Below are positions 11,624 to 21,815 of a stretch of DNA of 64,000 nt, in pieces (the first letter of the stretch is position 1; every line of letters begins with the position of its first letter). The position numbers were made by a program, and so were the translations under genes. The stretch is from Strigamia acuminata. Lineage: Eukaryota > Arthropoda > Chilopoda > Geophilomorpha > Linotaeniidae. The stretch covers positions 1 to 64,000 of the forward strand of contig CASHSZ010000126.1 of the NCBI GenBank assembly GCA_949358305.1. Direction: 5' to 3'. The notes under the pieces are model-generated. The model made no database searches. It had not been told where the DNA came from and worked only from the letters and a program-made list of their open reading frames with translations.

Positions 11624-14600
11624 TCACGGACTGGCACGCGTGTCTTTCAAATCGTCAACAAAATACCGCGGGCGATCCACATTAGCCAGGAAAAAGTCTG
11701 CGTGGTCCCGGTCGATGTCCTCGATCTTAGAGATCAATCGGGTCAGAAATTCGGGAATTGCGACCGCTGTCATGAATGTTTCAATTCCGTCTGGTCCCCA
11801 CGTCTGCGCATACTGTGTTTTTATGGGCAGCTCCGTCCTTATTTTCTTTATAATAGAATGAGCAAAACGTTTGCACTGAAATGTAAATGAGCAAAATTCA
11901 ATCGAACGAAAGCAAAGAACGAACAAACAAACAAACAAACAAACAAACAAACAAACAAAAACATATAAAAATAATAAAAAATCTATAGTCTGTACCAGTT
12001 CTTCGTCTTGGATCAGTAAATCGTGTCGGTTGGTCGACATGGACGATCGCTTCGGGGCACCTTTGTCAAAGAGGTTCATCCGCCAACTTTTAACCTTTCC
12101 ATTGAGTACGTCTGCGACGTGTTGGAAGCAGATGTTGAAGTGTTTGGTGAGATTTTGCTCAATCGAGTAAGTGGAGTACCTGTGTAAAATAATGAACAAG
12201 CGAATTAGACTACGGTGTGGTCAAAAAAATTATAGTTAATTACAGAATAAAATGAAAGAAAACACTCACCGCAGTTTCGTGATAGGAGCGGGACGAATTT
12301 TACGACAACCGCTACAAAAGAACTTGGTGTAGCTTTTCCGGTTGGTCCATGTCCGCCCCACACATTCTTCGTGTACCGAAGAGGAACACGATTTGCAACT
12401 CAGTCGCGGACTAGTCGACTCCGCGCAGTAAACACTGTCGCATTTGCTTCCCGTGATGTCTCGTTTCTCGCGATACAAGGCTGTCTGAAATTTCAGTCAA
12501 ACACGAACCACCAAATTAATGAGAGCAGCGGAAAGGATCCCTTTCCTTTACCTTGAACGGATCCGGTTTGTCATTGTCCGGCGACGACGACGACGACGAC
12601 GATGGCGACGACTTTGTAGTGGGAGTCGGCCCGCGTCCACGTATTTGTTTAGCCTCACGTTCGCGTTTGCTCTTCGCAATGCTAGCGATTAGACCGCAAT
12701 CGCGCTTCATCCCGCGTCCAGGAGCGGTGCCGCGACCATGTCCGACGCGACCGCCGTCGTTTCCACCGTTTCCATCGCCTTCGCCTTCGCCTTCGTCTTC
12801 GTCTTCGCCTTCGTCTTCGTCGTCTTCGATGTCGCTACTGTCATCGTCGTCGGGTCGTGTCTTCCCGAACAAAAACTCTAGGGCCCGAGCTTGTCGATTC
12901 AAATCGATGGGTTGCTGAAATAAAACAAACAAACAAACAGACGGACAATCGATCAGTCTAGTTGCCCGGGCAGGTCCTTGGGGCGAGACACTCACGTTCT
13001 TCTCCCATTGCGTGTATCCTTCTCGCAACAACTTCATGGTCTTTGGTGTTACCACGATTGCCTAGAGAGAGAAAATGTCAATGACAAATAAACCGAATTG
13101 TTTTTCCCTCACCTCGTCACCCTTCTTCTTCTTCTCGTTCCCTTGCTGTTGTCGAGCACCACTGTGGTGGGGAGGGGTATCACCTCCTCTCTTCGTGCCC
13201 TTCCCACTTAGCTTCAGAAATGTGGGCAGTACGTCGAATCTGTGTGTCTCTCGCAAATGATATTGCATATTTTCTGATCGTGTGTTGCATAAAGGACAGT
13301 CGTCCGCCTTCTTCCTCGTTAACATCAGTGCCTGTTGAAGAAGAGATGAACGATTGAGATGATCACATCAATGAAAATGGGGGAAAAAAAAAAAAAAAAA
13401 AATAAATTAAAAAAAAAAATAAATAAATAAATAAATAAATTAAATTAATAAATAAGTAAATAAACAAACAAATAAATAAAGAAATACAGTGTAAGCTATG
13501 TAGCCCGGATGTAGGATGGGGCCCAGAAATGTGTCCAGTCCAGGCGATGTTCGTTCTGTAGGGTGTGTACACCTTTTTTTATTTATTTATTTTTTTTTAT
13601 TTTAGTGTTTTTGTTTTTGTTTTTTTTTCTAATTTATTTCATTGGAAAATCGACATTTTTTATTTTTGTCCGAACCACACGGTAATTTTTTCCTTATATG
13701 GGATGCACCGCTTTGCCCGGAATTCGGAAAGGGAAGTCGTCCAAACCAAAGAGTAAATCTAGCATCGCTCCTTATTGGTTGGGCCCGGGCCCGGACAAAA
13801 TTGTCCGGACCACGTAGTTGTCCGGACGGTGTTATGTCCGAGCTACGCAGCTTACATTGTAAATAAAGGCGAACAAACGAATCGCGCGCGTACGCGCTAG
13901 GAAATACCCGACAAAAGTTCTCAAAGTTGCCAACGTGATTGCGCAACAACTCCCTGGCCGGTTTGATTTTTCCAACGTTGTGCATATGCCGCCAGTGATT
14001 ACATATGTCGGCTTTGGGGCCCTTCGGGACTTTGTTTGAGTCGGGACACAACCAACACACCCCATTTCTCGTATCGATGACAGGTTTGTCCTAAACGAGA
14101 AAGATGATTGAACGAACAAACGAACGAACGAATGAGCTGATTGATTGTCGTCGTTGTTACCTTAAGGTGGTCGTAGGACGACCAAATAGCCTGTTGCGAC
14201 GCACTAGTGGTCACGCGTTGCGATGTACTTGCGGTCATGTGTTGCGATGTACTGGCGGTCGTGAGTCTTTCTTCGATTACACTCAACCTTTGATTAAGGG
14301 TGCGTAATTCTTCCGCAATTTGTGTGTATTTAGTCCCACGTCCCTCTTCTTGCTGGTACAAGAAATCTACGCGTGTTTTTAGAACCGTTACATCCTCTGT
14401 TCTCGGCATCGTCGACGTGAGTCTGCCGTCATCGAGTCTAGTGGGGGGGGGGGGGGGGGGGGGGATAAAAAAATAAATAAACGATTAAATAGAATAACAA
14501 ATAAATCATCGCGAGTTACTAGCATCGAGCGCCAAAAAAAAAAAAAAAAAACGGATCGCAATTCGCACGCTTTGAGCCGCGCGTTATATGCGCGCGCTAT

Positions 14601-15183
14601 AGATGTAAACCGCGCGATAACTTCTTCGGTGCGATTCAAATCAAACAATTTGCGTTTCTACTCACCGTTCTTGTTTTTCTTGTAGTTTGTCTGCATCGGG
14701 TGCCTCGTTGTCCTCGAATAAAATAAGACTTTTGTTCAGATTCGCCCACTCGTCATCTTCTCTTGTCAAAATTTTCGTTGCCTCGGCTTCATCATTTTTG
14801 GTTGTGGTTTTCTCCAATTTGTCGCCCACTTCCATCAAAATTTGCACCTTCTCGGCACCATTCTCCGTCGAGGATCTTATCGTCTCGTCGTCCTTTTTCG
14901 TCAAAACGCGCGTCTTCTTGACGCTTTTTTTCGTCCGATTTTTCCGGGCATCTTCGTCGTTGCTTCTTCTTTGTGTTCTCGTTTCGGAATCGCTGTCGTC
15001 GTCATCTCTGTGCTGGATATCCATCTCGTCGACCAACTGGCTATCCGAGTACACCGACACCTGACTATCTATCGGTTGACCATCTATATCCGATCTCTGG
15101 CTGTCGGTCGTATTCCATTTCTTCGTTCCCTTTAACTTCTTCCTCGCTACCTTCTGGTTTTTTTTCTTTTTCTGTTTCTCCAT
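11624..15183 (-). CDS. Paired-C2H2 and PHD-like zinc-finger protein, nine exons, 758 aa
   Basis: Minus-strand exons 15183-14666, 14437-14161, 14090-13908, 13331-13113, 13061-12996, 12914-12552, 12484-12270, 12179-11996 and 11875-11624. All borders are GT-AG and the phases close exactly (2277 nt, 758 aa). Residues 1-172 are highly charged. About 180-265 form a coiled coil plus three TASTSQ-type repeats. Finger 1 is CWLC, 16 residues, HWRHMH; finger 2 is CPLC, 9 residues, HLRETH. An acidic run (DDDDSSDIEDDEDEGEDEDE) and a Ser run follow. Near residues 555-600 is a Cys4-His-Cys3 pattern (Cys-x4-Cys, CKSC, HEEC, CSGC) close to a PHD finger. The last 150 residues look globular and match nothing I know. 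A chromatin or DNA-binding role is inference. Module order up to the acidic run matches the gene ending at 1725. Confidence 0.8.
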
Positions 15184-15830
15184 TTTTTTTCCAGTCCGCA
15201 CACCTGTACAGAAATTCACATTTCGTCAATAAGCGTATGCGCGTATCTCTCTCTTTCTATTACTATTATTATTATTATTACTATTATTATCACTATTATT
15301 GCTTTTACAGGTATTACTATTATTATTATTATTATTGTTATTGTCAAGTGAATAAATGAGCGAACAAATCGGTAAACAATGGCGGTTATTGTGTTACAAT
15401 ACGGGGTTTCCCCGCCCGTGCTCGCATCGTGTTTTCACTCGTTTATCCCCGACCGCCTGTTTAGTCGTTTGTTTGTTTCCCTGTCTATCCATCTATCTAT
15501 CTATCTATCTATCTATCTGTCAGTCAGTCAGTCAGTCAGTCAGTCAGTCAGTCGGCTAAATTAAAATATGGTGGTCGGGGAAACCGACTATTTTCTCACC
15601 TTGCAGATAAAACGCTCGAACGTATCGATACACACGCGTGTTTCACGAAATGGAGTGTGGCGCAATAGATAAAAATCTTTCTTCCTTTTTTTGTTGCGCG
15701 TCGTGATACCTTGACGTAACTGCGACAACGTGAATAGGTGGGGGGAGGGATTTTGGTACTGTAAGTAGTGCGAGTGTCTATTTTCAAACAAACGAGCGAG
15801 TGGAGAGACGATTCACGCATTCACTCGACC

Positions 15831-15886
15831 GCCCGCCCGTGCGCGTGCGTACATTACATTAGCATGTGCACACGCGCACGGGCGGG
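15831..15886. repeat. GC-rich inverted repeat (hairpin)
   Basis: Arms GCCCGCCCGTGCGCGTGCGT (15831-15850) and its near-perfect complement at 15869-15886 enclose an 18-base AT-rich loop. About 18 pairs could form. There is no T run after it, so no pol III terminator is implied. Function unknown. Confidence 0.75.
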
Positions 15887-16244
15887 AGACCCCGTGCATC
15901 GCCATCACTTTTTAATTTTTAACAAGCATGCGAGGTGGTCTTCATTGCGTTGTGTGAGTTTTCTGGACCAAACTCGACGTGTGTAATTGACCAATTTGTT
16001 TTATTTTCACACAACGAACAGACGAATGAAGAAACAAACAAAGAAAGAAGCGGCATTCATTTAACACATACTTTGTCATTGTTTTGGCATTTTTGGCACG
16101 TCGAGACAGACTTAATCACGCCGTGCAGTTTCAAACTCTGTTTGGTTTTGTTTGGTTTGGGTTTTTCTTCCCCCCCCCCCCCCCCCTCTCCCCTACGTTT
16201 TATTTGCATCTACAAGTATTTGCTTCTCATTAAATTACGTTTAT

Positions 16245-16720
16245 TCATTTTCTCTTTCTTTCCAAATGGGTAAACAGAAGACCTCGGCTAGACGCGTGTA
16301 CCCGGCGCGTTGTTACTACGCGCGCGACCGAAGTGACTGGCCCAGCGTCTTGACCAATTATTAATTCAAATGTTAATTTTTTATTTCGCTCTTCTTCTAC
16401 CAACTGTCTTGCGCCGAGACCGCCGGTGTAGAGGCAGTGGCATCGCGCGCGGATTTGGTCGGACAGGATTGTCGCGGCCATCCGCTTCGCGTTTATGTTG
16501 GAGGACCTAAACTCGTTTTTGGACGATTGCCTTGGCGGTCGGTATGGTGGCGGAATCGACCACGGTGGCGGAATCGACCACGGTGGCGTGCAGGGAGATG
16601 GAGATGGAGGAGCCCCGAAACCATCCGAGAAGCTTTGCGTGCAGTGGCGGCGGCCACCTCGGTGGCCACCGCAATCGAATGCGTCGTTGGATTTGTCAAT
16701 TTTTTTCTATTTTCATTCCA
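16245..16720 (-). CDS. Doubtful ORF or single exon
   Basis: One minus-strand frame is open for about 158 codons. Its upstream part is Pro/Ser-rich. From the ATG at 16481 it reads MAATILSDQIRARCHCLYTG and ends in a basic tail. No flanking splice sites or homologous family could be assigned. It may be an exon of an unlocated gene or chance. Confidence 0.2.
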
Positions 16721-17798
16721 ATTTTTACTCCAATTTTTTTATTCAATTTCTATTACAATTTTCATTCGATTTTTATTCAATTTTTGTTTCAATCTTTATT
16801 CAATTTTTATTCAGATTTTCTCTCTAATTTTCGATTTGTTTTGTTTGTCTGTTTTGTTAAATAGAAAAATAAAATAAAATAAACAAATCTTTGGATTTTT
16901 TATGTGGGCGTGTTTGAGTGGCGGTGGAGAAAATGGGATTATCTAGACCAAAAGAGAGAACAACGTGAGCACCCTGTTTGGTTACGTAATTGCTAGGGGC
17001 CACGCACATTCCAAGAAGGAGGGTAATAAAGAAAGGTCGTGTAAAGGCGATAAAAAAGGTAGACGTTTTGTTCCGCAACATCGCCCAAACGATAGAATAA
17101 ACAAGCGGACGGATGGGCAGGGAGAAGAAAAGCACGCGCGCGATCAAACGCGGTGGGTAAAATGTCAGTTGATTCTATTAGTCAGTCCTGGTCGAGGAGC
17201 ATGCTGTCTTTAACGATTGAATCGAGGATGGCACAAAGGAGATTCCGTACCTTGTGTGAGACAAGGTCTCCCATTGAAATCTGAAAATTTAAATCTGCAG
17301 TGGTGCGCCCCTGTCGGTTGAGCGAACGATTGAGACGAGTGGTCGAGGTTATCCGCAGCAGCCAACTATTGTTTATTTTTTAACACACATCCATGTCTGC
17401 CCCTATTCATTGCGACGCGTCTAACCGACACATTTGGTTGGCCGGTGACTGCGCAACGCAGCGAGTCTGGGACATGAGACCAGACAGACACCGAAACCCT
17501 CCGGATCCCCGCGAAGGTCCGAAACGAACGGTTTGGAAGTGCTCGTGAATCTGGCGAACGCGGTGATATGAATTCGCGTCATTTAGGACGATGCGACGCG
17601 CACCGAGAGATGAAATTTAAATCGTAAACCGATCGAAACGTTTACGATCTTCGTTTCACACAACACCTAATACGACAATGCAATTAATGGTTGGAGTACA
17701 CGATGTGAAATTAATTTCACGAATCGGGGAATCAATTTCTATTTTCTTCTCTCTACGTATCATTTTTATCCTGTAGTCTTTGTGCGTCTTTTCGTTTT

Positions 17799-18020
17799 TT
17801 CCTTGAAATCAGGTTTTCGTGAAACCTGATCCTGGGGTTATCCATGCGTCACATCCGCCTGGTAGGTTATTTTTTCCTCGAAATCAGGTTTTCGTGAAAC
17901 CTGACCCTGGGGTTATCCACGCGTCACATCTGACCGGTATGTTGTTTTTTTCTTCGAAATCAGGTTTTCGTGAAACTTGATCCTGGGGTTATTCACGCGT
18001 CACATCCGCCCGGTAGGTTC
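17799..18020. repeat. Three-copy minisatellite, about 79-bp unit, each with a hairpin
   Basis: Three direct copies, each made of a T-rich lead, the near-palindrome ATCAGGTTTTCGTGAAACC, then CTGGGGTTATYCAYGCGTCACATC and a CGG(T/C)-AGGTT end. Copies differ by a few substitutions. The inner palindrome could form a 9-10-bp stem with a CGTG loop. No ORF is conserved across copies. Confidence 0.85.
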
Positions 18021-18732
18021 ACGACGCGCGATCACGAGATAATATTGTTTGCCGACGCGCGCATCATATTCGAGCGTGCGTGTAGCCCGTTCCCCGCGAT
18101 CACATTGCGACGCAAAGTCGTCCACGACTCCAATGTGCATCCGCGCGTGGTCGCGCTGCAATACGGAATGCGCTCACGACTCCAATGCACGGTTTTTGGG
18201 CGTTTATTAAACATTTTTTGACGTTATTACGTGTGATCGCGCGTATATTTTGTTGACGAGAAAGAAAAAAAAAAATTCCTCAAAAGCCGGACCAAGGTTT
18301 CGATACAGTACGCTAATTTATCTTTTATTTTTGCAATGTGTGCGCGTCCAATACAAGCATAAAACTAGCGCGAGAATACCGCGATGGACGACCGATCGCA
18401 ACTGCCGTTCCGCATGGCGTTTGTCCATCTCCCGACCTGAAAGGAGAGAAAAATAGAACGCCAATTCGGTCTCAGTCCTGCCAACGGGACCCGACAGTCA
18501 GTGGCTAAAAAGCACACCAGACAACAGGTGATACACGAAATCAACGACAGGTGTCCCAAACTTTTCACACAATCATGATTGTTCCACAAAGCCGAACCGA
18601 ACACGACAAATAATTTAACAAACAAACAGTAATAACAACGATGTTAAACCACTTGTTTGATGATGAAATTGTACGACAACTACTATTTATTTATTTAATT
18701 AAAACATAACAACACACGAAAGAAGAAATAAA

Positions 18733-18832
18733 GAAAAAGAAAAAAATAAAATAAAATTAAATAAAATAAAATAAAATAAAATAAAATAAAATAAAATAAA
18801 ATAAAATAAAATAAAATAAAATAAAATAAAAA
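18733..18832. repeat. (AAAAT)n microsatellite
   Basis: About 18 AAAAT units just downstream of the stop of the minus-strand gene ending at 18848. On the minus strand it lies in the 3' UTR. Confidence 0.95.
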
Positions 18833-18847
18833 ATTCGAATGATCTGT

Positions 18848-20283
18848 CTAGTCGACATTGTCATCGTCATCATCTTCACCATCGTCACTATCACCATCGT
18901 CACTATCACCATCGTCACTATCAACATCGTCACCGTCGTCGTCATCATCAATTACCCTCTGAAAAGAAAGAAAAAATAAGAGAAACAATCAAAAAAGGTG
19001 GATGCGCACCAAACATGTTTACCGGTTGGCAGACCCGTTGCTGAAACTTGTACAGCGATTCGACAGACTTGATCGAAGTCAACGCCATCAAATCGACACA
19101 CTGAAAATTATCAAACAAAAATGAATGTACATGAAAGGTCGAAAAGTGGTCGCGCGCGTCATCGTGCGTTTTATTCTTACCTTGCCAGACAATTTCTTTA
19201 ACACGGATTCGACCGTGTCCGCCGCAATAGACGATAAAAGAATGCCACCATCGCGCGTTTTCTCGGCGACCGGTTCGACATCATCCCGCTCCCGCTGCTC
19301 CCGTTCCCCTGATCTCGCCTCCGCCACCTCCACTTCACCCATAGCCACTTCAACTTCCGCTTCCACTCCATCCACGTCCACCTCTCTATCCTCCTCAGTT
19401 ATCTCCACCTCCACTTCCATATCATACACATCTGTATCGACCCAGTCCAGGTCGCTTTCCATCCGCTTCAACTTCTTCTCCATTGATCTCAACCGACCTA
19501 TCATCTCCTTCCTGCCACGCCACCTCCAACCCATGTACTCTTCGATCCTCTCAATTCGTTTGGTTGTCCCCGTGAATCTCTTTGCTAGAGTCCACGCGAT
19601 CTGCCTGGCTTTTTTCACCGCCCCCGCCACCGTCTTTTTCTCGCGCTGCGGCGGTGGCAGCAGTGGCGACGCCTCTCCTCGACACGACTTGAAAGAGAGA
19701 AAAAAGACAAACGGATAAAAAAAAAAAAAAAAACAAAAAAAAAAAAAACGGATGAACAAATAAATAGATTGATGACAAATAAAGCAAACGAACGAATCAG
19801 TACCTCGTTAACTTGCGCCGGGTCTTCCATCTCTCCATCACCCACTAAACAAGCGCGTTTAGATGGAATAGGATCCATTTTTGACGGCGTGTCGGTCAAT
19901 GGCACAGCGGACGACAAATTCGATGTAGTCGTCGTTTCCTCTTCCCCATCCCCTCCAATCTCTCTGTTTTTCTCCGTAGCGACCTGTAAAAAAAGAAAAA
20001 AAAAAAAAAAAAAAAAAAAAAGTGAGGAAGATGGAGGTTATATAAATGAATAAAACCTGAACAAAGGAAAACGAATGGGACGTAAACTCAGTTTCGATCT
20101 CTGTTAACGACGGACGAAACGTCCAATGGACGTTAGTCACACGCATCACCTCGCTCACTCGCTCACTCATTCACTCATTCGCTCACTCACTCACTCGGGA
20201 CTGTACGTTTGACAAAAATTCGTGATAAAAATTACCCCAATTACATTAAAATCTTCTATCAATTGTGGTACTAAGGCGTCCAT
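18848..20283 (-). CDS. Acidic coiled-coil protein, six exons, about 335 aa
   Basis: Minus-strand exons 20283-20245, 20149-20057, 19983-19804, 19687-19181, 19100-19023 and 18958-18848, all phase 0, give 335 aa. The first join is less certain because the intron contains GAGT repeats and the donor could lie nine bases later. After a short N-terminus come a Thr/Ser-rich region, an NLS-like PIPSKRA and a Pro patch. A basic-to-amphipathic helix follows (RIERIEEYMGWRWRGRK), with RSMEKKLKRMESDLDWVD as coiled coil. Next is an acidic Val/Glu region. The last exon is a Gly-Asp-Ser-Asp repeat ending DDDDDNVD. The style (basic NLS, helix, acidic tail) resembles the other genes of this block. Function unknown. 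Confidence 0.75.
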
Positions 20284-21071
20284 GATGTCGGGTGGTTAGT
20301 TCTGCATCCAGGAGGCATAGACAAGACCAATCACGACTCTGCTCATTGTTGGCCAATCAAATCGCTTCGTACGATGGCGCCAAATTCGATTGTTGGACTG
20401 CTTTCTATCGTGTTTTAGAGATTTTTGAGAGAAATCTTACGACGAGAAAACTCTTCTCTTTTTTTTTCCATGGAAAGACACACGGGTTAACCACCAAAAA
20501 TATTTATTTATTTATTTACGTGTGTTTTGTAGACGACGCGTCTTCTATCGCGTGACACACGCGTGTAAAAGCTAAGTTCGCGCGTTCGACATGTGAATGC
20601 AAAACGTTGACCATACGTCGCCGCGCGCGTCGCCGCGCCGCAAGTGGACGAATTCCCCGAAATCGCGCGAACGCCGAAAGTTGAAAATATTCAACTTTGA
20701 CGCGCGCGACCACTCGTTGCCACCTTTGTTTTCCAGTGAAATCATTGATTTTTACATTGAAAACAGTCACATTCTATTGAAATGAATTGTTTTCACGTCA
20801 AAACAATACACGAAAAACAATACAAGAAAAAAAGAGTTCATAAACAAATACAATCCTTTCGACGGTGCGCGTGGAAATTACATGCCGCTCAATGCTCGCC
20901 TGCTGCGGCCGGGGAGATTGCAATTTCCCGTCGAGCAAGCAAACACAAAAACCCACCAAATTTTCAACTTTTCCCATTTTAAAAAACAATTAAATATTCT
21001 TTAAATTAATAATCAACAATGAAATACCAAAAAAAATCAATTCTTAAGCAACTTAACAATTTTTGTTTTTG

Positions 21072-21351
21072 TGCTGCATGGGAACCAAAAAATTGGTTGA
21101 CGCGAGCTTGTGACATGCGCTGCACAGCCTCGCGAATCCTAAGTGCGTCCTCAGCCATACGCGTCGGCCTTGACGCGCGCGTTTAGACGCGCACATGTGA
21201 ACTTAGCTTTGTGCGCGTCCAGATGCGCTCGTCTAGACGACCGCGTCAGGGCCGACGCGTATAGTTGTGGATGCCTCTAGGATTCGTGAGGCTGTGCAGC
21301 GCGTGTCATAAGCGCGTCTCAATTAATTTTTTTTATTCCCATGCTGCACGT
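21072..21351. repeat. Inverted repeat of about 280 bp, MITE-like
   Basis: Arms of about 105 bp (21072-21178 and 21247-21351) share GCTGCACAGCCTC-CGAATCCTA and ACGCGTCGGCC in inverted order and enclose a GC-rich loop carrying CACATGTGAACTTAGC. Similar CACATGT/CTAAGTT words occur inverted at 20570-20596 and direct at 21780-21800, so this may be part of a larger transposon relic. No coding sequence seen. Confidence 0.65.
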
Positions 21352-21815
21352 CGTTTTGAATTAACAATACTCGAAAATAGTCGTTTTAACTTTGAAAATA
21401 ATTGTTTTAATTTCGAAAATATTCGCTTTCATATCAAAGTGTCCATTCTCACGCTATATAATGTTTAATACGTAATTTTATTATAAAAAATTTCCAATGT
21501 ATAAACTTTATTTCTGTTTTCAGTTTCCTGATATGATTAAAGAAAATCCTAAATATTATTTCCAAACATTTATCAAATTCTTTTCAAAAGCAGTTGTGGA
21601 GGCGTCTACTACGAACGTGTCATCGTGGGCGTCAAATTTGAATATTTTTAACTTTCTGCGTTTGCACGAATTCGCAGAATTCGTCCACTGGCATCGTGGC
21701 GACGCATGGTCGACATTTTGTATTCATATGTGACGCGCACTCTATTTACTCACGTAGAACACACGAATCGCGCGCGTCAACGCGCACATGTAAATTTAGT
21801 TTCACTGAATCGCGT

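Larger units (their letters stand above)
15184..18847. other. Long intergenic stretch with simple repeats
   Basis: Apart from the minisatellite, hairpin, AAAAT tract and one doubtful minus-strand ORF listed separately, I see no gene. It has TCTA and AGTC tetranucleotide tracts (15489-15552), a C run (about 16171-16186) and AT-rich filler. Confidence 0.45.

Noticed and set aside
14388-14648. Minus-strand ORF between exons 1 and 2 of the 758-aa gene
   Set aside because: It crosses a poly(A) tract and the poly-G tract at 14441-14463 and lies in an intron with good splice sites on both sides.
20484-20494. GGGTTAACC near 20490 and GGGTTAAA near 4170 as piggyBac termini
   Set aside because: A GGG-TTAA word is present, but I found no matching TTAACCC at a partner end or any inverted terminal repeat; words this short occur by chance.
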